This document shows positions 8,929-17,922 of a DNA stretch of 64,000 bases, in pieces. Location: assembly GCA_031409855.1 (NCBI GenBank), contig JANNYA010000215.1, positions 15,264-79,263 on the forward strand, in the 5' to 3' direction. Under the pieces are notes generated by a model. The model did not search any database. It was not told the DNA's origin and saw only the letters and a program-made list of their open reading frames with translations. This stretch comes from JANNYA01 sp031409855 (lineage in GTDB: Bacteria; Pseudomonadota; Gammaproteobacteria; Xanthomonadales; SZUA-5). Numbering within the stretch: position 1 is the stretch's first letter; every line of letters begins with the position of its first letter. Made by a program: the position numbers and the translations under genes.

Positions 8929-9450
8929 TTAGCGTTTGGTTAATGCCGCATTCCAGGCGGTCAAGCGCGCTTGAACTTTTGCATTTGCGAATAATGCGGT
9001 GCTGTCGCCTTCAATACTGACTTTGCCCATTTTATCGCCTTGGCGCACCGCATCAACAACCGATTGACCTTCGATGACTTCACCGAAAACCGAATGTTTG
9101 CCATCCAAATGCGGGGTTGGCACATGCGTGATAAAAAATTGGCTGCCGTTGGTGCCTGAGCCATCAAAACTCTTGCCAGCATTGGCCATTGAGAGGATGC
9201 CAGGCTTGTTATGTTTGAGCGTTGCGACGATTTCATCGTCAAATTTGTAGCCTGGGCCACCCGTGCCCGAGCCCTGTGGGCAGCCAGCCTGAACCATAAA
9301 GTCGGCGATCACGCGATGAAAATTTAAGCCGTCGTAGTAGCCTTTTTGCGCTAGGTTGACAAAGTTGGCGACCGTGATCGGCGCTTGCTCGTCAAAAAGT
9401 CGGATTTTAATGTTGCCACGGGCGGTTAAGATGTTGGCGATAAGGCTCAT
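8929..9450 (-). CDS. Cyclophilin-type peptidyl-prolyl cis-trans isomerase
   Basis: Small cyclophilin (173 residues) catalysing proline isomerisation during protein folding. The core motif FHRVIADFMVQAGCPQGSGTGG holds the catalytic Arg, Phe and Gln. SMANAG, GSQFFIT and HLDGKHSVFG complete the active site. There is no signal peptide, so it is a cytoplasmic PpiB-type enzyme. It reads toward the palindrome array and stands alone, with about 170 bases between it and the lipoprotein gene. Confidence 0.95.
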   Translation of the reverse strand: MSLIANILTARGNIKIRLFDEQAPITVANFVNLAQKGYYDGLNFHRVIADFMVQAGCPQGSGTGGPGYKFDDEIVATLKHNKPGILSMANAGKSFDGSGTNGSQFFITHVPTPHLDGKHSVFGEVIEGQSVVDAVRQGDKMGKVSIEGDSTALFANAKVQARLTAWNAALTKR

Positions 9451-9580
9451 AGGGTTTGCTTTATGAAGTTACAAAAAAGGAGCCGCATCATATGACTTCG
9501 ACAAACTAATTTCAGCGAAAAATCGCAGAATCCGCACGTCCATGATGCAAGTACGGGTTCGTGTTAATGAATTTTTGGGC

Positions 9581-9608
9581 AAAAAAAAGGCCCGTTACCG
9601 GACCTTTT
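9581..9608 (-). terminator. Rho-independent terminator of the Ala-rich lipoprotein gene
   Basis: On the minus strand a hairpin AGGTCCG-gtaa-CGGGCCT (7 base pairs counting one G-U pair) is followed directly by a run of T residues. It begins about 20 bases after the lipoprotein stop codon. It supports the minus-strand reading of that repetitive gene. Confidence 0.9.
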
Positions 9609-9626
9609 CTATTTGATCAACAAAGC

Positions 9627-10016
9627 TTATTGCTTTGGTGGCTCAGTTGTAGCCGGTGCAGCAGCGGCTGCGTCGGTTGCAGCAGCGGCAGCGTCGGTTG
9701 CGGCAGCAGCAGCGTCAGTCGCCATTGCGCCAGCGTCGGTTGCAGCAGCAGCAGCGTCGGTCGCCATTGCGCCAGCGTCAGCGGCCATTGCGCCTGCATC
9801 GGCAGCAGCATCAGTTGCGGTTGCCGCAGCGTCAGTTGCCATTGCAGCGGCGTCGGTTGCAACGGCAGCAGCATCGGTCGCTACAGCAGCGGCAGCGTCA
9901 ACTGCGGGTGCAGTGATTTCTGTTGCAGCAGGCGCAGCTGGAGTTTCAGCAGCATCACCACAAGCGGCGAGAGCAGCGGCCATAGCGGCAGCGAGAGCAA
10001 TTTTAGAAAAGTTCAT
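9627..10016 (-). CDS. Alanine-rich lipoprotein with heptad repeats
   Basis: A 129-residue lipoprotein: signal peptide with lipobox LAACG (Cys19), a short linker, then about eleven seven-residue units of the type ATDAAAx or DAGAMAT, ending in TEPPKQ. Every seventh residue is Asp, preceded mostly by Thr, and the rest is nearly all Ala, so a long regular helix is expected, anchored in a membrane by its lipid. The 21-bp DNA repeat keeps several frames open, including a long Ala-rich frame on the other strand. The start codon, lipobox and downstream terminator identify this strand. Function unknown; small Ala-rich lipoproteins can act as cell-wall spacers. Repeat number is likely to vary between strains. 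Confidence 0.85.
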   Translation of the reverse strand: MNFSKIALAAAMAAALAACGDAAETPAAPAATEITAPAVDAAAAVATDAAAVATDAAAMATDAAATATDAAADAGAMAADAGAMATDAAAAATDAGAMATDAAAAATDAAAAATDAAAAAPATTEPPKQ

Positions 10017-10083
10017 TGGGATTCTCCAGTTTAAAAAAAAGACACACCAAACGAAGCTTGGCGCATTTAAGGGGCGACGAAGT

Positions 10084-11259
10084 CTAAACGATTTCTAGCG
10101 CAATTGCGGTAGCTTCACCGCCGCCGATGCAAAGGCTAGCTATCCCGCGTTTAAGTCCACGGGCCTTGAGCGCGTGAATCAAGGTCACGATCACGCGTGC
10201 ACCGCTGGCGCCGATTGGGTGCCCCAGTGCGCAGGCGCCGCCGTTGACGTTTAATTTTTCATGCGGGATTTTTAGATCCTGCATTGCGGCCATCGCAACC
10301 ACCGCAAAAGCCTCGTTAACTTCAAATAAATCAACGTCTTGTACTGACCAACCGCACTTCTCCATGAGCTTGGAAATTGCTAAGACGGGGGCTGTGGTAA
10401 ACCACTCTGGTGCTTGGCCGTGGGTGGCGTGTGCCACTATTTTTGCGATTGGAGTGGCGCCCATTGCTTGTGCATCGGCCGCATTTGCAAGCACCAAGGC
10501 CGCCGCACCATCGGATATTTTGCTGGAACTGGCCGCTGTTAGTGTGCCGTCTTTCTTAAATGCAGGCTTAAGCGATGAAATTTTCGAGGTGTCGCAGTTG
10601 CCTGGTTCCTCATCGACGTTGACGATGACATCGCCTTTACGCCCAGAAACCGTGACCGGCGTGATTTCGCCGACGAACGCGCCTGCCGCAATGGCCGCAA
10701 GTGCGCGCTCGACGCTGGTTTTAGAAAACGCATCCTGATCGGCGCGGCTAAAGCTGTACTTATCCGCGCAAACTTCGCCAAATTCGCCCATGGCTTTACG
10801 GTCAGCCGCATTTTGTAGGCCATCTAACGCCATATGGTCCAGGATTTCGCCGTGGCCAAAACGATAACCGCTGCGGGCTTTGGTCAACATATAAGGTGCA
10901 TTCGTCATCGATTCCATGCCGCCTGCAACCACCACTGACGCGCTGCCTGCGCGGATCGCATCAAAGCCCTGCATCACCGCTTTCATGCCTGAGCCACACA
11001 CCTTACTAATAGTGCTACAGCCAACTGACTCTGGCACGCCGCCGCCCAAAGACGCTTGGCGCGCGGGTGCTTGCCCGAGGGCTGCGGATAAAACGCAGCC
11101 CATCAGCACTTCTGAGATCGATTCCGGCTTTATATTGGCAGCAGCAACCGCCGCGCGGATTGCGCTCGCACCGAGCATTGGGGACGCGACACCGGCGAAA
11201 ACGCCGTTAAATGAGCCTATAGCGGTACGCTTCGCGCTAAGTACAACGACATCGTTCAT
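10084..11259 (-). CDS. Acetyl-CoA acetyltransferase (thiolase II)
   Basis: Biosynthetic-type thiolase, 391 residues, condensing two acetyl-CoA to acetoacetyl-CoA or running in reverse. The nucleophilic Cys is in KVCGSGMKAVM (about residue 88), the catalytic His in CALGHPIGASGARV, and the second Cys in CIGGGEATA. The length and motifs match the PhaA/AtoB group. No phaB or phaC is in the window, so polyhydroxyalkanoate synthesis cannot be claimed. Upstream lie two tandem 20-bp direct repeats that may be regulatory. Confidence 0.94.
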   Translation of the reverse strand: MNDVVVLSAKRTAIGSFNGVFAGVASPMLGASAIRAAVAAANIKPESISEVLMGCVLSAALGQAPARQASLGGGVPESVGCSTISKVCGSGMKAVMQGFDAIRAGSASVVVAGGMESMTNAPYMLTKARSGYRFGHGEILDHMALDGLQNAADRKAMGEFGEVCADKYSFSRADQDAFSKTSVERALAAIAAGAFVGEITPVTVSGRKGDVIVNVDEEPGNCDTSKISSLKPAFKKDGTLTAASSSKISDGAAALVLANAADAQAMGATPIAKIVAHATHGQAPEWFTTAPVLAISKLMEKCGWSVQDVDLFEVNEAFAVVAMAAMQDLKIPHEKLNVNGGACALGHPIGASGARVIVTLIHALKARGLKRGIASLCIGGGEATAIALEIV

Positions 11260-11300
11260 TGCGGAACTCCTTTTTTATCTGTGGGTGAAACGGAAAACTA

Positions 11301-11340
11301 TGAGTTTGTCTAACAACTTATGAGTTTGTTTAAAAACTTA
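11301..11340. repeat. Tandem 20-bp direct repeat upstream of the thiolase gene
   Basis: Two head-to-tail copies, TGAGTTTGTCTAACAACTTA and TGAGTTTGTTTAAAAACTTA, differ at 2 of 20 positions. They end about 40 bases upstream of the thiolase start and lie between that gene and the divergent rplS. The 20-base period is about two helical turns, which would suit a regulator binding on one face of the DNA. No known box is recognised. Confidence 0.7.
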
Positions 11341-11503
11341 GGCTTGGTGGCCCCAAACATCAAGTGCTACGGGTTTTGACGCTGCGCAGCATAAACGAAA
11401 CTTGACGCGCGCATGCAGACTAGTATCGGATGCTGGCACTTTGTCGCAACACCGTTTATAGTCGGCGGCTAAGATTTTAGTCCATGGAAAGGGCAACGCA
11501 GCT

Positions 11504-11857
11504 ATGAACATTATTGAAACACTCGAAAAAGAAATGATGACGCGGCAGTTGCCGAATTTTCGTCCAGGTGACACGGTCGTTGTCAACGTCAAGGTTAAAG
11601 AAGGTACGCGTGAACGCGTGCAGGCTTTTGAAGGCATCGTTATCGGTCGTAAAGACCGCGGCTTTAATTCCGCATTTACCGTCCTTAAAAACAGTCACGG
11701 CGTCAAAGTGGAGCGAGTTTTCCAAAGCTTTAGCCCAGTGATTGATTCGGTTCAAATTAAGCGCCGTGGCAAGGTTCGTGCCGCGAAACTGTACTACTTG
11801 CGCGAATTGACTGGCAAGGCTGCACGTATTAAGGAAGATTTGGGCGCTGCGCTCTAA
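11504..11857 (+). CDS. rplS: 50S ribosomal protein L19
   Basis: Ribosomal protein L19 (117 residues), at the 30S-50S interface. Characteristic stretches are PNFRPGDTVVVNVKVKEG, RVQAFEGIVIGR and ERVFQSFSPVID. It usually closes the rpsP-rimM-trmD-rplS operon. Here about 240 non-coding bases precede it and the neighbours are a thiolase and a patatin, so it must be transcribed from its own promoter. A clear terminator follows. Confidence 0.97.
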   Translation: MNIIETLEKEMMTRQLPNFRPGDTVVVNVKVKEGTRERVQAFEGIVIGRKDRGFNSAFTVLKNSHGVKVERVFQSFSPVIDSVQIKRRGKVRAAKLYYLRELTGKAARIKEDLGAAL

Positions 11858-11876
11858 GCGTTATCGTTTAAGCTTT

Positions 11877-11910
11877 CAAAAAATTCCCCGCCTTGTGTGG
11901 GGTTTTTTTT
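11877..11910 (+). terminator. Rho-independent terminator after rplS
   Basis: A hairpin with a CCCC/GGGG core, flanked by an A-run before and an eight-T run after, starts about 20 bases after the rplS stop codon. It separates rplS from the patatin gene. Confidence 0.85.
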
Positions 11911-11951
11911 GTCTGCACGCTGTTGATTTAGTTGATGATTTATAGGGATTT

Positions 11952-14246
11952 ATGGTCATGCGAATAAAGTTTTGGACACCACTGTGCTTCTTGATGCTCA
12001 GTGTTTCGGCGCTCGCTGATTCTTTAGCAACGCAGGCGGCGATTGCACCAACGTCGAGAACGCCGGCGAAAGTCGAGCGTATCGGGCTCGTGCTCGGCGG
12101 CGGCGGCGCGCGCGGTGCTGCGCATGTCGGCGTGCTGAAAGTGCTTGAGCGCGAAAACGTCAAGATTGACTTTATTGCTGGCAATTCCATGGGTGCGATC
12201 GTCGGTGGCCTTTACGCGGCGGGCTATAAAGCGAAAGACGTTGAGCGCATTTTGAGCACTACCAATTGGGAGGATATTCTCAATGACTCGCCCAGCCGTG
12301 CGATACAGCCGATGGAGCGGAAAATCGACAGTTTTGGGCTGCTTGATGGTATTCAGCTGGGCATTGACGCAAACGGCCTCAAATTGCCACGCGGCTTGAT
12401 TCAGGGGCAAAAGCTATTGATGACTTTTCGCCGTCATTTAATGCCGGTGGCTGACGTTGATGACTTCGATAAGCTGGCAATTCCGTTTCGATGCGTGGCT
12501 AGTGATCTTGCCAACGGCAGCGCGGTAGTGTTTAGAAAAGGTGATTTGCCCTTTGCCATTCGCGCCAGCATGAGCGTACCTGCGGTGTTTCAGCCAGTCA
12601 AAGACGATCAAGGGCGTATGCTTGTGGATGGCATGGTCGCCGCGAACGTGCCGATTGAAATTGCGCGCGAGATGGGTGCAACGCGGCTAATTGTCGTCGA
12701 TGTGGGTGAGTCCTTGCTGGAAACGAAGGACATAAACTCCCCGATCAGCGTCACCAATCAAGTGTTGTCTATTTTGCTTAACCGTAAAACTGAAGCGGAT
12801 TTGAAAACACTGTCCGAGCGTGATCTTTTAATTCGCCCTGAGCTTGGCGCGACCACGGCAGCAGACTTTCCGTTAACGCCACAAATTATTGCCATGGGCG
12901 AACGTGCCGCAGAAGCCGCGCTGGCAAAAATTCGTTTGTTTTCAAGCGATACCGCGACTTACGCAGAGTTCACCGCATCACATAAGCTACCCACCAGCAC
13001 CGCCGAACGCATTGCGTTTTTGCGCGTGACGACTGGACGCAGCCGCACGGTGGGCAATGTAGAAGCGCAACTTTCCCCCTTACTAGGCCGGAAGTTAAAT
13101 CCCAAAAAAATCGAGCGTGCGATTCAATCGGTTTATGGCGATGGCCGCTACGAACGCATTAGCTACAAAACCGAGCGTGACTCGAATGGCCGTCTCGGCA
13201 TTGCAATATTGCCTGTGGACAAGGGCTGGGGGCCAAATTTCCTGCGCTTTGGTTTGGCGCTTGACGATGATTTCCAGGGTAATAACAACTATCGCTTAAG
13301 TGCTGAGTTACGGCTAACCGGGCGCAACGTCCATGGCGGCGAATGGCGAAACCGCGTTGATTTGGGTAAAGAAAGTGGCTTGCGCACGGAATTTTGGCAG
13401 CCTTACGGCTCGCGCAGCCAGTTTTATGTACGCCCATCTCTTGACGCACGCACCACGTTGCGGCGAATTGGGCTAACGCAAGCCGAGCAGGGCGACACTG
13501 AATCGGATGCAACGCTGGGTGAATTTCGGCAGCGTAGCTACGCCGCTGGCCTAGAAACAGGCTTTGACTTTACCGTCAAACAGCGTTTACGTGCGGACAT
13601 AACGCGCGAACGCGACGACCTTCGGCTGCAAATTGGCACTGCCGCGTCAAATTTGCCGGTATTGAGCGAAAGCTTGAGGTTTGGCCTAGGCTATTTGTAT
13701 GACTCGCTCGACGACGTTGCTTTTCCAAGCGGCGGCTTGCGCGCAGACGTTGGCTATCGGCGCTACTTTGATGCCTTTGGTGGCACGGCTTCCGCTCAGG
13801 GCATACGTACCAGCGTCGACTACGCGCACAGTTTCGGCGCCCATACGCTGTTGGTCGGCGCACGCTTGAGCCGCCCATTGGGTAGGGCGAATGGCGTATT
13901 GCAAATTTACGACAGCATCGGCGGCTTCGCGAAATTATCCGGTTTTAGTGAGGACATTCGCTACGGCCAAGCAAATGCGCTGGGCCGCCTTATTTACTAC
14001 CGACGCTTTGCTCGGGCCGACAAATTGTTTGATTCGCCCGTCTATATCGGTGCCACCCTAGAGCGCGGCAACGCGTGGCTAGACGCGAAAGACGCCTGTG
14101 CCTGTGATTTGCTTACCGCTGGCAGCGTGTTTTTTGGCGCCGATACGTTTTTTGGGCCGATGTATTTAGGCTATGGCCGCGCGAGTTCTGGCGATGACGC
14201 GGTTTACCTGAGCTTTGGTAGTTTGGCGTTTGGGCGGCAGCGCTAG
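11952..14246 (+). CDS. Patatin-like phospholipase, type Vd autotransporter (PlpD-like)
   Basis: 764-residue protein with a signal peptide, a patatin lipase domain, a POTRA-like segment and a C-terminal outer-membrane barrel. The patatin domain shows the oxyanion loop LGGGGARGAAHVG, the nucleophile in GNSMG, and the catalytic Asp in LVDGMVA. The C-terminal half (from about residue 380) is rich in alternating strands and ends in FGSLAFGRQR, like the bacterial surface antigen/Omp85 family. This architecture is that of PlpD, the type Vd secretion system, which passes its own lipase to the surface. ATG codons at residues 1 and 3 are both possible; AGGGA precedes them. Confidence 0.9.
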   Translation: MVMRIKFWTPLCFLMLSVSALADSLATQAAIAPTSRTPAKVERIGLVLGGGGARGAAHVGVLKVLERENVKIDFIAGNSMGAIVGGLYAAGYKAKDVERILSTTNWEDILNDSPSRAIQPMERKIDSFGLLDGIQLGIDANGLKLPRGLIQGQKLLMTFRRHLMPVADVDDFDKLAIPFRCVASDLANGSAVVFRKGDLPFAIRASMSVPAVFQPVKDDQGRMLVDGMVAANVPIEIAREMGATRLIVVDVGESLLETKDINSPISVTNQVLSILLNRKTEADLKTLSERDLLIRPELGATTAADFPLTPQIIAMGERAAEAALAKIRLFSSDTATYAEFTASHKLPTSTAERIAFLRVTTGRSRTVGNVEAQLSPLLGRKLNPKKIERAIQSVYGDGRYERISYKTERDSNGRLGIAILPVDKGWGPNFLRFGLALDDDFQGNNNYRLSAELRLTGRNVHGGEWRNRVDLGKESGLRTEFWQPYGSRSQFYVRPSLDARTTLRRIGLTQAEQGDTESDATLGEFRQRSYAAGLETGFDFTVKQRLRADITRERDDLRLQIGTAASNLPVLSESLRFGLGYLYDSLDDVAFPSGGLRADVGYRRYFDAFGGTASAQGIRTSVDYAHSFGAHTLLVGARLSRPLGRANGVLQIYDSIGGFAKLSGFSEDIRYGQANALGRLIYYRRFARADKLFDSPVYIGATLERGNAWLDAKDACACDLLTAGSVFFGADTFFGPMYLGYGRASSGDDAVYLSFGSLAFGRQR

Positions 14247-14273
14247 GACCTCAAAAGCACAGACTGTTGAAAG

Positions 14274-14936
14274 TTAAAGTGACATCAACGTAAATCCAAA
14301 TGCCAACACACCCGAACCTCCGGTCAATGCTGCCAGCAAGAGCCTGGATCGGCGCATTTCAGTCCAGAGCAAAACACCAGTAATCGTCAGCATGATTAGT
14401 GCCCCGCCGAGCGTGTCAACAAGTAAGACCCAAGCCACGCTCATGCCCACACCTTTGTGCAGGCGATTTATAAAAGCAAAGGCGTTAGCGTCCTGGCGTT
14501 TAACTGACACGAACTGATTTCCGACAAAATATTCGGTAGTAACTGAATACTGCGGGCCGTGGAAATCAATTTTCCACAGACTCGGCTGCTGCACTGTTAG
14601 ACCATTCCAAAGTACGTCCTTGACCGGAAGCACTTCGATTTTAAATGGCGTTCTTTGAAAACCCAGCCGCGCCTGCAGCCAGGTACTCAGGGCTTGCGGC
14701 GTGGTGAGTGCATGATCTGCCACGCTAAGCACCATCTCGCGCTCCTCCAGTTGGGCGAGCGGCAACTTCATCACATGGCGATGGTTAAGCAAAATTCCCG
14801 AAACGCCAAACAACAAGCCTAATCCAGCGCCCCACAGCCCAAGCCAACCGTGTACGTTGCGCAACCATCGCAGGAATCGCCCGCGCTCGGTGCGCGCTGC
14901 GGCACGCTGGAGCATGCCTGATTGCGTAATCGACAC
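14274..14936 (-). CDS. PepSY-associated inner-membrane protein
   Basis: 220-residue membrane protein with an N-terminal helix after RWLRNVHGWLGLWGAGLGLLFG, a periplasmic middle part, and two or three C-terminal helices. HGWLG and the SGILLNHRH motif are typical of PepSY-associated TM (PiuB-like) proteins, which lie beside ferric-siderophore receptors. It starts with GTG sharing one base with the upstream stop (TAGTG), so it is translationally coupled to the DUF4198 gene. A role in reduction or release of imported iron is inference from family and context. Confidence 0.82.
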   Translation of the reverse strand: MSITQSGMLQRAAARTERGRFLRWLRNVHGWLGLWGAGLGLLFGVSGILLNHRHVMKLPLAQLEEREMVLSVADHALTTPQALSTWLQARLGFQRTPFKIEVLPVKDVLWNGLTVQQPSLWKIDFHGPQYSVTTEYFVGNQFVSVKRQDANAFAFINRLHKGVGMSVAWVLLVDTLGGALIMLTITGVLLWTEMRRSRLLLAALTGGSGVLAFGFTLMSL

Positions 14937-15607
14937 TACTTATTGACCAGGGACAAGGTGCTGACGTGACGTACATTTTGGTACGTCACATTTTGAAAAG
15001 TGCCTGGTTTAGCCTCCAAATGCACGACTTTGAGCACATAAACGCCTGGCCAAGGCATCTTAAAGCTGACTTCGCCGCCCGCACCGATATCAAGTTCTTG
15101 CATCCAGTGGTTCGGCGCAATGACAAAAACTTTGCCTTTGGGCAATGGCGCGCCGTTCAGCAGCACGCGCACTTTAGTCGCGCCTATAGGCTGAATATCG
15201 AGCGCTAGATTTGACCCCGCTTCGGGTGTACCTGAGCCGAGTCGGGTGTAATACATGGGCTTAACGATGCCAAAGTAGTTCGCGCTGAGGTCCTGCACTG
15301 GCAGGCTGAGTTCCGTTGCGATTACAGGTTGACCAGCAGCGCCGTTGATGACGATGTGATCATCGGCACGTTTGAGCGGTAATACTTCGCCAGGTTTGCC
15401 CAGCACTTGCGCCACCGGCGCTGCAATTGTGTCCAGTCGGCCCCCGGCTTTTTCGATTAGGCCACCTTCGTATTCTCCAAAAAAAAGCTTGGTTTGCGCG
15501 CCTGCGCGCTCTAGCCATAAAAAATGCGCTTGCGCTAAATTTGGTTGCAGCAGCGCTACCGCAATAATGGCTTGAAGTAGGTGTATTGACTTGAATTTCG
15601 TGTTCAT
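14936..15607 (-). CDS. DUF4198-type periplasmic protein
   Basis: 223 residues with a signal peptide ending at NLAQAHFLW; cleavage would expose an N-terminal His, as in NikM/DUF4198-like metal-uptake proteins. The body is beta-rich (GGEVSFKMPWPGVYVLKV near the end), like a carboxypeptidase-regulatory fold. The start is set by the signal peptide. It lies 54 bases after the TonB receptor and overlaps the PepSY gene by one base. Together the three look like an iron- or metal-uptake operon. Confidence 0.8.
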   Translation of the reverse strand: MNTKFKSIHLLQAIIAVALLQPNLAQAHFLWLERAGAQTKLFFGEYEGGLIEKAGGRLDTIAAPVAQVLGKPGEVLPLKRADDHIVINGAAGQPVIATELSLPVQDLSANYFGIVKPMYYTRLGSGTPEAGSNLALDIQPIGATKVRVLLNGAPLPKGKVFVIAPNHWMQELDIGAGGEVSFKMPWPGVYVLKVVHLEAKPGTFQNVTYQNVRHVSTLSLVNK

Positions 15608-15661
15608 TGTTTGCTTCCTAAGTACTGATGAAATTTTATTGGGAATCAAAGACTGGCTAAC

Positions 15662-17887
15662 TTAGAATTCCAAGCCGATTTGCATCAGGATTTGTCTGGG
15701 CGCGCCTAAGTAAATGCTACCGCCGCCGGTATCGGTGATCACGCCACCAATGGCACCGGTGTAGTGCTCTTTGTCAAAAGCGTTCTTGACGTTTAGGCGT
15801 ACGGTGGCCAAACCTGCACCGGTTTGCCAGCGATAAGCCGCGTAAACATCCGCCACGGTGTAAGCATCCAGCAAAAAGGTATTGACGTTATCAACCGGGC
15901 GCTCGCCCACGTAGCGCGCGCCGCCGCCAAAACTCCACTGCCCACCAGCATCAGGGCTGCCAGCGCGATATGTTAAAAACACACTGCCAATATTTCGCGC
16001 GGAATTTTGCAGGCGCTTGCCCTCAGTGGTGATTTGATCACGCAGCGTTTTGGCATCGGTATTGGCATAGGTGGCGCTTAAATCAAGCGACTGCGACAGC
16101 TTACCGCTTAAGTCAATCTCAAACCCTCGTGAGCGCGCTTTCCCGGCGGTTCGACTCACCCCGCCGACATTGACTAGGATGTTTTCCCGATCGATATTAA
16201 AAACCGCCATGGTCGCGGCGATGCCGTTATCTAAATCGAGCTTGCTGCCGATCTCATAAATGACGCCCTCTTCAGGGTCAAGCGGCCCGACGATATCGGC
16301 ATTGAACACATTGGGAACAAACGACTCACTGAAATTGGCATACCAAGCGAGCCAGCTCCGCGGTCGATAAACCACGCCCACGCGCGGCAGCACCACATCG
16401 TGCTTTGAGTTATTGGTTACGACGTCCACCGGAACGGACAGACGAAGGTTGCGCGAGGTGGCAAACTGCTCGCTTTCCTGATAGCGCAGCCCGAGCAGCA
16501 CAATCCACCGCTCGCCGATGCGCATGGAATCTTGCAAAAATAGCGAGGCGTTATCGATTTCGCTTTGCGTGCGCTGCCAAGCAAAGGTATTGGCAGCTGT
16601 GACCGTGGTGGGCGGCTGTAGCACTCTATAAATGGGGTTAAAGACATTGAAGCCCACCACCAGAGGTTGCCTGAAAAAGCTAGGATCTACAGAATCCAAC
16701 AGTTCAGCGTCGATACCAAACAACACATCGTGCTCGATAGAACCAAGTTTAAATGCGCCTTGCAGATCCAGCGTGGCGTAACGATTGTCGCGCTCCCGGT
16801 TATCAACGCCCTGCACTGTGCGTCGCACATCACCAGTGGCGCTGATTCCCGGAATACCAACCATTGCGCGCCGATCCGAATTGACCTCATTGCTCCAACC
16901 GAGAATCCCGCGCAGCTTCCAACGATCCGAGAGCTGATATTGCGCCTGCGCGTTGGCGTATTTGGAGATACCGTTCATTTTTTCAAACGGCTCGCCAAAG
17001 CGCCGCTCGTAGGGCACGTCGACCGGCGCGCCGTTTCGAAAAATAGTGCCGCGATCAAAAGGCACGTCGAAATCCAAATACTCCATATTGACGTTGAGCA
17101 GCAAGCGCTCGCCGGTCCAGGCAAAGGATGGGGCAATAAGAGTTCGCTGATACTCGCCAAAATTACGCCAGTAATCTGAGTCTTCCCGCTCCGCTAAAAA
17201 ACGAAAGCCCGCTTGGTCACTCAGCGGTGTCGAGACATCGAACCAGACCGATCCACCGCCAAAACTGTTGCCGATCAGATTGACCTCCGCACGGCGCTCC
17301 GGGAGGGGTTTTTTGCTGATGACGTTTACAACGGCACCTGGGTTTTGAATGCCGTAAAGCAGGGATGAAGGCCCCTTAATCACTTCGACACGTTCGCTTG
17401 TGATGCTGAAGTTACGTGAGGTTTGCGATCGCGCGCCATCTCTGAGCAGCCCGGAGCTCTGGCCGAAAAAACCACCGCCAAAACCGCGAATAAAAAGGCT
17501 GTCGGCCGTGTGGCCGAAGTTGTTGCCCATAGTAATACCGCTAACGTTTTTCACCGCATCATCCAATGATCGCGCCTGCTGGTCGATCAACAGCTGTGGC
17601 AACACCACGAGCACCACCTGCGGAATGTCCATGACCTCTGCATCGGTTCTGGTCGCCGTGGATGCGCGTGACGCTTTGTACCCCGATTCGCGCTCGCCTT
17701 TGACCAAAATTTCCGGCAATTTTTTAGCTTGCGCTCGGGATGTGTCTGCCGCTTCAGGCCCAGCGCTGTGTGCAACGGACGCAAGCGCAAACAAGACTGC
17801 GACGCTCACAGCGCGCAAGCGAAGTCTTGCAAGGCGATCCATTGGATTTTTGTATCGCGTCAAGACGGCAACTTCAATTTTTGGCAT
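15662..17887 (-). CDS. TonB-dependent siderophore receptor
   Basis: Outer-membrane receptor of 741 residues. After an N-terminal extension and signal peptide comes a TonB-box-like region, then the plug domain (IPQVVLVVLPQLLIDQQ, then IKGPSSLLYGIQNPGAVVNVISKKPL, a classic ferri-siderophore signature), then a 22-strand barrel ending in the aromatic residue of LMQIGLEF. It resembles FhuE/FpvA-type receptors but lacks a long signalling domain. A TonB, ExbB and ExbD must be supplied elsewhere. A Fur-like box lies just upstream, and two accessory genes follow in the same operon. An alternative ATG at residue 16 begins directly at the signal peptide. Confidence 0.93.
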   Translation of the reverse strand: MPKIEVAVLTRYKNPMDRLARLRLRAVSVAVLFALASVAHSAGPEAADTSRAQAKKLPEILVKGERESGYKASRASTATRTDAEVMDIPQVVLVVLPQLLIDQQARSLDDAVKNVSGITMGNNFGHTADSLFIRGFGGGFFGQSSGLLRDGARSQTSRNFSITSERVEVIKGPSSLLYGIQNPGAVVNVISKKPLPERRAEVNLIGNSFGGGSVWFDVSTPLSDQAGFRFLAEREDSDYWRNFGEYQRTLIAPSFAWTGERLLLNVNMEYLDFDVPFDRGTIFRNGAPVDVPYERRFGEPFEKMNGISKYANAQAQYQLSDRWKLRGILGWSNEVNSDRRAMVGIPGISATGDVRRTVQGVDNRERDNRYATLDLQGAFKLGSIEHDVLFGIDAELLDSVDPSFFRQPLVVGFNVFNPIYRVLQPPTTVTAANTFAWQRTQSEIDNASLFLQDSMRIGERWIVLLGLRYQESEQFATSRNLRLSVPVDVVTNNSKHDVVLPRVGVVYRPRSWLAWYANFSESFVPNVFNADIVGPLDPEEGVIYEIGSKLDLDNGIAATMAVFNIDRENILVNVGGVSRTAGKARSRGFEIDLSGKLSQSLDLSATYANTDAKTLRDQITTEGKRLQNSARNIGSVFLTYRAGSPDAGGQWSFGGGARYVGERPVDNVNTFLLDAYTVADVYAAYRWQTGAGLATVRLNVKNAFDKEHYTGAIGGVITDTGGGSIYLGAPRQILMQIGLEF

Positions 17888-17922
17888 TTAGAGAGCCTTA
17901 GGGAGCTAGATCGTAATCTTAT

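Noticed and set aside
9613..10098. Long Ala/Ser-rich plus-strand frame across the heptad repeats
   Set aside because: It is a by-product of the 21-bp repeat. The minus strand has the lipobox, start and terminator.
14966..14989. GTGACGTAC/GTACGTCAC hairpin in the DUF4198 gene
   Set aside because: Inside coding sequence without a T-run; one or two such repeats are expected by chance in 64 kb.
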